Shown one piece after another: positions 44,701 to 56,700 of a DNA stretch of 64,000 nt. A model generated the notes under the pieces. The model saw only the letters and a program-made list of their open reading frames with translations. It was not told the DNA's origin and did no database searches. Source of the DNA: Prunella strophiata (lineage: Eukaryota; Chordata; Aves; Passeriformes; Prunellidae); NCBI GenBank assembly GCA_036583965.1, contig JAZBQD010000030.1, positions 115,134,926 to 115,198,925 of the forward strand, given 5' to 3'. How positions within the stretch are numbered: the stretch's first letter is position 1; each line of letters opens with the position of its first letter. The translations under genes and the position numbers were made by a program.

Positions 44701-47700
44701 ACCCTGCTCAGACACACACAAACCCTGCTCAGCCACACACAAACCCTGCTCAGCCACAAACCCTGCTCAGGCACAGCTGGACACAAACCCTGCTCAGCTT
44801 CATGGCAGCAGGAGGTGGCTCTGGGAGAGGAGCCTGTCCCTGCAGTGCCCGTGGCTGTGTGGCACAGCTCACCAGGGAAGGGGGTGATTGGGAGGGAGAG
44901 GAAGGGAAGTTTCCCTAAAGTAACCATCTTCTTCTTTGAAGTTAATGATTTCTATTTGGAGTTTCCAACAGGCACAACACCACCTACACTACCTTGTACA
45001 GAGTCTATCACAGCCAACAACACTGCCACAGGTGGCAGAGAACCAGTCCCTGCTGAAGGAACCTTCTCCTGACTCAGTTTCCTGATAAACCGTGCTAAGC
45101 AAACCCTGCATCCCTCCTGCCAGCTCTAAGATGCTCCAGAAAATCTGTTTGGACATTGGGGACTCAGAATTGTTTGCATTTTGAAAATTGTCTTATGGGT
45201 GCTTTTGATTGTTTTTGTCATTTTGTGTTAGTTCAGTTGATCCTTCAGAAAAACTTTCTTAATAATATTGAAACGGGGAGTTGTGGAGACCCTGAGAGAC
45301 ATTCCCTGGGTTAGGGAGACTCAAGAAGCTTCCCTCAAAAGCTGTTTGACCCCATTGGCTCCTTTCCCTGTTCCTGTGTCCCTGAGCCACTCCCTCCCTA
45401 TTCCCTCATCTCTGTACTGCCCCGATGCCACCGTTCAGCCGTGGTCTCTTGAGGCACAGGGACCCGAGTCTGTGGCTCTGGGACCCTGAGCACCTCACCG
45501 TGCAGCTGAATTACACACCAGTGGTTCCCACCCAGGGGCCCTCTGTGCCTGCCAGCCCGGGCTCTCCTGGCAGCCTGCGTGGTGCCACCCTTACCGGCTT
45601 GCCCGCGAGCAGGGCGAAGAGGCGCAGCCGCTCCTGCTGGATGAAGCGGTCGCTGTGCAGGCGGTGCCAGTCCACCAGCTGCAGGGTCAGCAGCTCCCGC
45701 ACGGGCTGGCTCCCGGCCAGCTGTGCCAGCAGCAGTGCCAGCCGGTGGTCACCTGCAGGGACACCCGCACACCTCAGAGCCCCACGGCTTTGGCTCGGGA
45801 GGGAGCCTGAAACTCACCCCCTTCCAGCCCCTGCCATGCTCCAAGCCCCATCCACTGGGGCAGGGAACACTTCCAGGAATGGGGAGGCCACAACTCCAAC
45901 ATTTCTTATGAAATAAACCCCTCCATAAACACCTGGTATAACAGACAGGGATAAAACCTGCCATGAAGCTCTGAAAATACACCTTTTTAACCCAAATATA
46001 AAAGGTCTGTACAGAAGCTCAGTTAGAAAGATCACTCATTAATAATTCAAAGGAGTGACTATGAAAACTCCCAGTTCCAAATGCACTCCAGCAGCACTTC
46101 CTAACTGGAGGAGCTGACAGAGCCAGAGTGAAGGGGACCAGGAAGTCCAGCAGCAGCCCCTACCCAATCTTCAAGGCCAGGCTGGATGGGGCTTGGAGCA
46201 ACCTGGGATAGTGGAAGGAGTCCCTGCCCGTGGTGGGGGGTGGGACTGGATGGGCTTTAAAGCCCCCTCCAGTCCAGCCCATTCCATGACTTTGTGGTGA
46301 CTGACAGGGGAACATTCCACATGCAAAGCAGCCAGTGACTATGAGCTCTCTAAGTTTAAACTCTCTTCGTGCATGTCCCTTCTCCTCTACACAAAAGCTG
46401 TGATTTAAGAACCTTACAGAATCACAGAATACCCTGAGCTGCAGGGACCCCCAGGGATCCCCCAGTGCCACCCCTGCCCTGCCCAGAGCCCCAACAATCC
46501 CAGCCTGGGCATCCCTGGCAGCGCTGGCCAAAGGCTCCTGGAGCTGTGGCAGCCTCGGGGCCGTGCCCATTCCCTGGGCAGCCTGGGCAGTGCCAGCACC
46601 CTGGGGAGCTCACCTGCCTGCTGTGCCAGCCTGCAGGCCTCACCGATCCTCTTGCCCGTGAGGCAGCTGAACACGGCCTCGACGTGGCTGCCATGCCGGG
46701 ACAGCGCCACCTCCTCCTCGATGCGCGCGGCCGCCGTCTCCGAGAGCCAGCGCGAGAACGCCCGGCGGCGCTCCAGCGCCAGCACGTACTCGCTGGGCTC
46801 CTCCAGGCTGGCCTCCAGCTCCTTCAGCTTGCCCCAGATAGCCTCACACAACGTCCAGGCCAAGCACCAGTGCTTCACAACGCCTGTGGGGACACACACC
46901 CGGCCTCAGCATGGGAAGCACAGAACTCAAGAGGGGCTCATGTGAGGGTGACTCTGGAGGGTTCACTGGGCCCACCCTGGAGGGTTCACTGCGCCCACCC
47001 TGGAGAGTTCACTGCCCCAGCCCTGGAGGGTTCACTGTGCCCACCCTGGAGGGTTCACTGCGCCCAGCCCTGGAGGGTTCACTGCCCCAGCCCTGGAGGG
47101 TTCACTGCCCCAGCCCTGGAGGGTTCACTGCCCCAGCCCTGGAAGGTTCACTGGGCCCACCCTGGAGGGTTCACTGTGGCCACCCTGGAGGGTTCACTGG
47201 GCCCACCCTGGAGGGTTCACTGGGCCCACCCTGGAGGGTTCACTGGGCCCACCCTGGAGGGTTCACTGGGCCCACCCTGGAGGGTTCACTGCCCCAGCCC
47301 TGGAAGGTTCACTGGGCCCACCCTGGAGGGTTCACTGCCCCAGCCCTGGAGGGTTCACTGGGCCCACCCTGGAGGGTTCACTGCGCCCACCCTGGAGGGT
47401 TCACTGCCCCCACCCTGGAGGGTTCACTGCCCCCACCCTGGAGGGTTCATGGGCCCACCCTGGAGGGTTCACTGTGGCCACCCTGGAGGGTTCACTGCCC
47501 CAGCCCTGGAAGGTTCACTGCCCCAGCCCTGGAGGGTTCACTGCGCCCACCCTGGAGGGTTCACTGCCGCAGCCCTGGAGGGTTCACTGGGCCCACCCTG
47601 GAGGGTTCACTGCCCCAGCCCTGGAAGGTTCACTGCCCCCACCCTGGAGGGTTCACTGCCCCAGCCCTGGAGGGTTCACTGGGCCCACCCTGGAGGGTTC

Positions 47701-50700
47701 ATGGGCCCACCCTGGAGGGTTCACTGCGCCCACCCTGGAGGGTTCACTGCGCCCACCCTGGAGGGTTCACTGCCCCCACTGTGTTTGGCAGGGGCTGCCC
47801 AGGGAGCTTTGCAGTGCCCATCCCTGCAGGTGTCCCCTGGAGGTGGCACTGAGTGCTCTGGGGACAAGGTGGCCATGGGGCACAGCTGGCACTCCATGGG
47901 CAGCAGGGCTTTGCCAGCCTAAACCACTTTGGAAAAGGATGATCCTGTACTCACCCTCTGCCACAGTGGGATCCTCAGATGCTTTTCTGGCCCAGTCAGC
48001 ATAGTCATGGATAGCAGAGACTCCGGGGTTGGGGGCCAGGAGAGGACAGGGCTCATCCATATGGACAGTGCTGTGCTTCAGCTTTATCTCCAGAGGGGTG
48101 AGATACAGCTCCTTGTCCCTGTCCATCTTCCACTGTTCCAAGCTCAACTTTTCCACATGAACTTTGAAAGGGGATTCTGTGAGTCTGGAGGAAAAGAGGA
48201 GATAGACCAGGTGGAAAACATTTTGCATGTTCTCCATGCAAGTGGAGCAGCTCATCCTGCAGCTTGTCTTAATTAACACCACAGTAAAACATGACCCAAG
48301 GCATGAAGATCCTGGTGAGAGTCTATTATTTGGAGCCAGGCTTTGGGACCCTGAACAACCTGGGGTAGTGAAAGGTGTCCCTGGCCACAGCAGTGGGCTG
48401 AACAACTTAAAGATGGTCTTTAAGTCTCTGAACCCAAACCTTCTGTGATTTGGTGGATAAACTATGACTCACTGAACTCTGCAGAGGCAGCAAGTACACC
48501 TTCACCCCAACTCATTCCTCAGTACTTCACATATGCTGGACAACATCCAGACAAGCTTTCTGGAGCACTTAAAATGGTGGGACTGGGCTATATTGCAGTC
48601 TAGCTCAGGTATGGCGACCCTAAAGGCCCATGTGCTGCTGGATGCACAGGCAGCATGAAGGTGTCTGGGAATTGAGAAGCTGAACTAGAACTTCCTCAGG
48701 TAGGGCAATGTCCTGAGGGAGAACCAAGAGATTGGAAGTTTCTGGACAACAACTTTGAACCTTCTCTTTAACCTTGTGCTGGGTGACAGTGCAATTTGTT
48801 TGATTAAAAGAAACCCCCAAATCCTCTTACTATGCTATTCCAGGATTTGACAGAGATATTTTTGTGGAGCTGGGCCACGAAGGAGATCTCCATGGCTAAC
48901 ACCATCTTGCACATCAGAAGGAACAGCGACCTGCAGCCAGGATTCTGCCAGCCACGAGGAGTGAGCATGTCCCATGCACCCTGAAGGAAAGCACTACTCA
49001 CGACTTGGGAGCCACGGGCGTGGGCAGGAATCCGTACTCCACGGGCTCCAGCTGAGCGTCTTCCACCTCACCCGAGCCGCTCAACTGATCTCCGCAATTG
49101 ACCAGCGTCCAGTTGGGTCCCCAGCCAACGCGGAAGGAGCGGCCCATGAAGAGTCCCATGTCCATCAGGAGCTTCCCCTTTCCGTAGGTGATGGACCTCT
49201 CCAGAGGGACGAGCCCGCGCTGCCGGCGGGCCCCCACTGTCCTCACCTGCACCTCGGGCACGGCCGCGGGCACCGCGAACGCCGAGGCCAGCGGAGACGC
49301 CGCCGACCACAGTGCAGCTGAGGGGGGACTGCCCGAAGTCCTGGGGCCTTTGGCATCTGCCACAGCAGCACTCGGTGCTTGGAAAAGGACACTGGCAAAC
49401 TTGGACTGCAGCAGCCCGGCAGCTGGCGGGGAGAAGCAGGAAGAACAGCTCAGTGGAAGGGCACCCGTATCTCAGAGGGCATTTCTGGCCTCTGAAAGGG
49501 ACTGCAGGAATTCCCAGAACAGCCAGTGGCAATGTCTGGATGGTGAGATGGGAACACGGAGCTAAGTGTGACTGGGGGCAGTGCTGAGTCCCACTGACCC
49601 TCCAGCACTGCCCACAGAACACACAGGGTGCTCCCAGCAGGGGGAAAGGCACAGCCCCACCCCAAACTGGGCCATTCCCAAAGGAGTCCCTGGTTTAATG
49701 TCAGAATCAGGACACCAGAACAGAAGTGGGGCGGCGCATGGATCAGCAGGGCTCACACACACCCCAGGGCTGTCCCTGCCAGTCATGTGGGCTTTGAACT
49801 TAGCAGATCTGAATTAATGGGTTTCCTCTTTCAGGGAGCACCTTCCTGCTTGTTCCCAGAGGTATTCCCCAGTATCCCTATGGAAAGCACCACTTAGTGG
49901 GAGCACTGGGTGCCAGGGGCAAGGTTTGGACACTGGGGGAACCTGGTAGGGGCTGCCCTGTGCAGGGCACAGCTGGTGCCTACAGCAGACCCACCACAGG
50001 CCACCTCCAAACCAAGCTGCACAATTGGTGCCTCTGGGAGATCTTAAAAAGGAAGAAAACCCACACAAGAAGAAAAAAAAAGGAAAAGAAAAAAAATAAG
50101 ATTAAAAGAGCAGTGCAAGCATCAGAGGAGGTGAGGAGGTGCTCCAGGCACTGGAAGTACTCAGGGCAGGGCTTGTGCTGGAGCAGGGAGTGAACACAGG
50201 AGGAAGGAGTGGCAGGAAGGAACTGCTGCAGACCCCAGGATTTTGCCTGTTCATGTTAAAATTCACCTTTCTTCACATAATCTGTGGTTTCTCACTATAC
50301 CTGAGTGTCTTTTGTGTCCTTGTGATTTTGAAATGGGAAGCCTTGGGGAGCAGATCTCCTGGGGAGTGTCCATCTTGACAGGCTGCTTCCCAGGATAGTC
50401 CAGGATCAAATCCAGGTCGTCATCATCAGCAAGCAAGGAAGCTTTCATGATCTGAGGATGTGGGAAGCCAAGCCAGAACATCAGCAATCCCTCCCACAGC
50501 TGCAGCTCACTAAGCTCATCAAAATAGCTCTTCCCACCCAAAAAAACTCCTACATGCAGCACATGACCAAACAACACAGCCATGCTGCAAACATTCCAAG
50601 GAATAGTGGAGGCACAGCTCAGGCTTGTTACCTGATGGATGAGGTTTTACAACTACTTTTTAAATCAGTGCACAGCACTCAGTGGGGATGGGGGTGACAT

Positions 50701-53700
50701 CCCAGAAGAATCCTGATTTCTTAGCTCTGTGTGCTGTTTGTCAGCTTAAGGAATAACTTCTGTCTATTTGTCATTACAGGTAGAAGCCCACAAGGTTGAG
50801 GTTCAAGGTTCTATCCTTCCACAAAAATTACAAAGAGCTGGACGGACAGGACCCAGGGAATGGCTCCCAGTGCCAGAGGGCAGGGCTGGCTGGGAGATTG
50901 GGAATGAGGAATTGTTCCCTGGCAGGGTGGGCAGGCCCTGGCACAGGGTGCCCAGAGCAGCTGTGGCTGCCCCTGGATCCCTGGCAGTGCCCAAGGCCAG
51001 GCTGGACACTGGGGCTGGGAGCAGCCTGGCACAGGGGAAGGTGTCCCTGCCATGGCAGGGGTGGGATGGGATGAGCTTTATGGTTTTTCCCAACCCAAAT
51101 CTTCTGTGGAACTGTGAAACAAGAGCATCAACACCAAGCCCCAAATCAAGACCAGTTACACCAGAACATTTTTTTCTACCAATGCAGAAGGGGCCCAAGG
51201 CAGCTGCTGTGGTATCAGTTCAGCTTATCCCAGTGCCCACAGGCCAGGGCTCTGAAAACTGAGCTCTGGCTTTAAGGTGTTCCATGTCAGCACTGAGCTC
51301 TGCCTGTGTGGGGCTTTCCCCAGAACTGAGATGTGCTGTGTGAGCTCAGTCCCACTCCATGGGATGCCCTGCCCATGACAGGCTGGTGTGTGAACACTCC
51401 TTGGGAAGGCAGATGCACCCTTGGGAAGAGCTGCCCTCACCTCCCAGAGAGGGGCAGGGGCAGGACACTGACCTGCAGCACGTAGGGGTTGATGCCCTGG
51501 GTGGACGCGATGTGCGTGGACGCTGGCACTGCCTCCTGCTCCTCGGCCAGGGCATCCTCTGCCAAGGGCTCCTGGGCTGGCTCCTGGGTGACGTCTGCCA
51601 TGTCACTGTCCAGCTCCACCACCCTGCCCAGCTGCTCCAGCTCCGGGGGCTGCGGATACAGAGGCCAGGTCACACCCACTGGCACAGCTCAGCCAGGACA
51701 GCCACGGCTCCCACCAGCACCTGTGGGCACTGCCGAGCGCTCCTGGCTCTGCCAAGGCTGCACACCAAGGTCAGGGATGGACACACAGAACCTTCAGGGT
51801 GTGCCATGCCAGGGAAGGAGCAGTCCCAGAGCAGCGGTGCCCTCCTGGAGTTTTCCCAGTTCTGCCATTCAGTTTAGGAAACTTCTTCAGCAGTGCAGTT
51901 CTCACGGGCCCAGCGAAGGGAGAGCTCTGTGTGCCCTGCCTCCCTCCCCTCCTCCCAGATCCACCCCATGTGGAACAAACTCCAGTCACAGAGCCTACAC
52001 TCCACAAAGATCTGCATTTCACATGGTTACTGGAATGGGCAGGCCCTGGCACAGGGTGCCCAGAGCAGCTGTGGCTGCCCCTGGATCCCTGGCAGTGCCC
52101 AAGGCCAGGCTGGACACTGGGGCTGGGAGCAGCCTGGCACAGGGGAAGGTGTCCCTGCCATGGCAGGGGTGGCACTGGGTGGACTTTAAGGTCCCTTCCA
52201 ACCCAAACCCTTCCATGATTCCATGACTAAGTGCTCACATGGGCTGTACTTTTGCTCTGTGGCACCTGAGCTCCCTTGTACTGGCTTGGTTCCAGTGTAA
52301 CCATCCCATGACTCAGCTTTGTGAAAGCCTCATGCTTCCAGCTTCCCAGAAAAAACACAGTACAGACCACTGAAGTGCTGCAAAACCAGGAGTGAGGAAA
52401 CCTAGGCAAGGAGTGTCCTGTGAATCCTGCTCAGGAATTAAGGAGCACATTCACAATGCTGTGCTTAGCTCTGTAGAGCCAGCCAGGATGGCTGAAGGTT
52501 CTCAGCTGAGATAAAAGCACCTGGGGGGTCTGTAGGGACAGAACTGAGTGGCAGATGAAGAATCTGAGCCTGGCCCCACATGTGGAACAGATTTACAAGT
52601 CAAAATATGGTTACAAACACACAAGTTTCACTGCTCCCTTCATTGGGCTTTAATGCAGCAGGCTCCCTTGCAGTATTAACAAATTCATTAATATTTAACT
52701 TATTGAGGGAAGACAAAACAAAAACCAAGTCTAGACATTAAATACCTCTTACAGCCCAAATAACAGTATTACCAGATGTGTTATACACCAAGAGTTTGGG
52801 AAGTTTTAAGTGATGCTATGATGTTCCTCAGGGTTTTGGGAAACTAACTGATGTTTTTCCTAATTTCAGAAATTAAAACCAAAGTTAATGTTATGCAAGA
52901 CAGAGAGAGAGGTTAATGAACCTGGAGGAGTTTTTGCTAAGCATACTGGATTGTGCAATACTTGAAAATATCAGATATTCCCAGTGTTCCTGAGTGTTTA
53001 AAACCTCAGCTCTGGTCCCCCCAGCCTGAACACAAAGCAGGGAGGGAAGGTGAGTCATGCTGTTGGGCAGCCATGTGTGCAGCTCAAAATGCAAATAATT
53101 AAGGACCTACTTCAGCAGAGGGATAAATGAGTGGGTGTTAATTAGCCAAGGAGCCTGGAGAGCTGGAGCAGCAGCTGGCCTCTGCTCTGGGATTCTCCAT
53201 GCAGAATCCAGCAGAGCTGGCAGCCCCCAGCCTGCCCCAGCAGCAGGGTGCTCTGCCCAGGGAGCAGATGGTGCTTCTGGAATTGCTGGACAGGGATCAG
53301 GGTCCTGAGGGCCCCTCTCACCTGCCTGGAGAGCTCTGCTCTCCTGCCACACAAATGGTCAGCAGGGACTCACACTGGGCACAGGGAGAAGTTCTGTGTT
53401 AGAAACACAGAAATGCTGAGGTGGGAAAAGCCTCCCAGCCCACCAAGTCCAAGCATGCCCCAGCACTGCCAGGGCTACCACTATGTCCCAAGTGCCACTT
53501 CCACAGGCTGTGGAATCCCTCAGGGAGGTGACTTCACCACTGTCTTGGGCAACCTGTGCCAGGGCTGGACAACCCTTTACAGGAAGAAATTTTCCCATTA
53601 TCCCACCTAAACCTCCCCTGGCACAACTTGAGGCCGTTTCCTGCTCAACCCTCCTGGCAGGGACTTGTGCAGAGCCACAAGGTCCCCCCTGAGCCTCCTT

Positions 53701-56700
53701 TGCTCCAGGCTCAGCCCCTTCCCAGCTCCATTGCCTGCCCTGGACATGCTCGAGCCCCTCCAGAACTGGGACACAGCCCTCGAGGAGTCACACAGTGCCC
53801 AGCACAGGGGACAATCCCTGCCCTGGGGGACAATCCCTGCCATGGGGCTGTGCCCACACTGGGGCTGGCACAGCCCAGAGGCCATTGGCCCCTTGCCCAC
53901 CTGGGTTCCTGGTATTCCCAGTGAACTGGATCAAACACTGCCTGTGGATCAAACATTCCTGTGTAAGATGGGCCCAGCACTGAGGATGTTTTGCAAAGGT
54001 TTAAAGCAGTCACATCCAACACAAATATATTTACGAAGCCAGCATATAGCCAGCCTTACAAAAAGTATCCTTTTAATAAAAATAGAGCACATTCTTAAAA
54101 TGGAAAGCAGACAGTCTTGCACACTAATGGTGGTAAAGGCAACTGAGTGCACAGCATCACTGTCCAGGCAGGCAGCACACGGCGGTGGCATTACAGGCGT
54201 GCATTTAATAGCCACAAAAACAAGGGTTCTTCCAGAAGAGGTGCAAATCTGCCAAACTCAGACTAGAATTCAAACAAGAAACAAGGGTTGAAAGCCTTCC
54301 CGCCCCTTCCTCAGTCTGCAATGTCAAGTGTCTCAAAGGAAAACAACACGCAGCCACTCAGGCAGAGCTCAGAAGAGTTCCTGTAAGGCTTCACTCTCCA
54401 GATTGCACGTTACTCCAACCACCCCCTTCCCAGGCACCAGCTATTCTCCAAATTCCATGTCATCAACCCCCTTTAGTCACTGCTCTCCTTCTACCTGAGC
54501 TGGGGGCGCTGGTTTGCCGTTCAGGGCCATCTGCTGGGGTGGCAGGTGCCCTGGGGGTGGCACAGGTGTGGTCTTTAACTTCTTGGTGTCCACTTTTAAA
54601 GGACGATCTTCCTCTTCCTCATCAGAATCTTGCAATCCATACTTGGAGAAGTGTGTTACCTGTGTTAAGGAGAAGGACAAACATGTCACAGCTTGGAAGT
54701 GAAATTTCTAGAAGGCCTGAACAATGGGCAGGTGTAACTGCCCTATACAGGTGTTCTAATACACTCTGTATAACACACTCTTGGGACACCTGCAACAAAT
54801 TCAGCCTGTAGGAATGTGCTCCCTGGTGGCGGAGAAATAAAACTGTCCTTTGGCTCCTTAAAAAGGAGAAAGCCCAGAAGTTTCTCTCACCACTTAGCAA
54901 AGGGGACACCTTATAGGACCTGGGGGACTTCACCTTAAATTTAAGGACAGCTAATTGGACAGAAGCCAAGAAGTCAAACCTGGGCAATTTACTAGAAAGG
55001 CAAGTGAACAAAGGAACTAATTGCTTTTGTAAGGTGTTTTACCAGGTACAAGACCTGCTTGCACCTAGCTCGGTTTTTCTCTTTGTTATTTTGCCTTTTA
55101 TTAAAATATTTTTGTTTCCAACATGATTGCAAGAGCCATGCTGCTCACTTATGCCTTCTGCCAGGTAGCTGGGCTGTCCTGGTGTGTATTATAACTCACC
55201 GAGAGCTTAAAAGATCTGGCTCAAGGCGAAAATAATACATCAGCCTCTACAGACCAAAACCACCTGCTCTAGGCAGGTCTGGCCACAGTTTTCACCCAAC
55301 CAGACTGGTTTGGACTGGAAGGTGCCTTAAAGCTCATTCATTCCATGGGCAGGGGCACCTTCCACTAGTGCAGGCTGGTCCAAGCCCCATCCAACCCAAA
55401 CATGAACGCTCCCAGGAACGAGGAGCTGCTGTGGTGAGGACAGTTCTCACCAGGGCTGAGGGGCTCAGACAGCTGCCCAGAGCCAGGAATGGGCATGCTG
55501 AGGGGCCTGCAGCCCGGGCAGGCCGGGGTGCTGCTCACCTTGAAGACCCAGGAGCCGGTCTCGGGGCGGTACTCCTTGAAGCGCGCGCCCTGGCGGCGCG
55601 ACACGGCCTCCAGCCGGCCCTCGTAGTCCATCTCGGCCAGCCGCTCGGGGCTCTTGATCAGGCACCGCGACGTCTTGTCCGTGGGCCACACGCCGTCCAG
55701 CGTCACCTCGGCCCGCCTGCAACAGCACAACAGCCTCACAGAGGAGGGGCCGGGCAGGAACGTGCCCCTCGTCCACGGAGTGACTAAATTATCTTTTGTC
55801 TCCTTAAAGAGGAAAAAGGCCCACAAGTGCCTCTCCTCAATTTGGTAAAAAGACACCTCCTAGCGCCTTTGGGACTTCACCTCAAACCTAAAGCCACCCA
55901 ACTGGGCAGAAGCAAAAAAGTTCTGTCTAAGCAATTCACTAGAAAAAGAAGAGAACAAAGGAAATAAGAGGACAGAACCAGAGGACAGTCTCAAGCTACA
56001 TCAGGGAAGGTGGAGGTTGGATATTAGGAAAAAAAATTTCACCAAAAGAATAATAAAGAACTGGAATGCTCTTCCCAGAGAGGTGGTGGAGTCATCATCT
56101 TTGGATGTGTTTAAAAAAAGGCTGGACATGGCACTTGGTGCTATAGTCTAGGATTCTGAGTTGAGGTGTTAGGACATAGGTTGGACTCGATGATCTTAGA
56201 GGTCTCTTCCAAGCTCATTATTCTGTGATTCTGTGAAATAATCGGTTTTGGGGGGTGTTTTTAGTAGGAGCAAGAATCTCTTGCCCCTAGCTTGGGTTTT
56301 CTCTGTAAAGAGTTTTGTTATTTTGCCTTTTATTAAAACTTTTTCTGTTTCCAACACTACCTCAGAAGCCATCCTGCTGATTTTATGCCATTTGAGGTAG
56401 CTGGGCTGTCTCGGGTGTGATAGGTTCTCTGAGAGCTCATAAGACCTGGCTTAAGGAGATAACATATCAGGGCTGAGAGATCTGGACAGGGGGGCAGAGC
56501 ACAGCCCCAGCCAGGGAAACTCATATTGGCTTTTAAACCCCATTTGTGGTTCAGAAACCTGGAAGTAACTCATTGGCACTGTAAACTGAATGCACCGTTT
56601 GGATTTGTCTCTTGGTTGCAGCCTGCAAGCACAGCAGACTGTCAGGATTCTAAAAATCATCCCTATCTAACACTTACCTATTTAACCCTTCCCCAATGGG

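Noticed and set aside
54820..56480. The two LTR-like copies as the ends of a single provirus
   Set aside because: A conserved NUP98 exon (55539-55716) and a CR1 fragment lie between them and no retroviral internal genes are visible.
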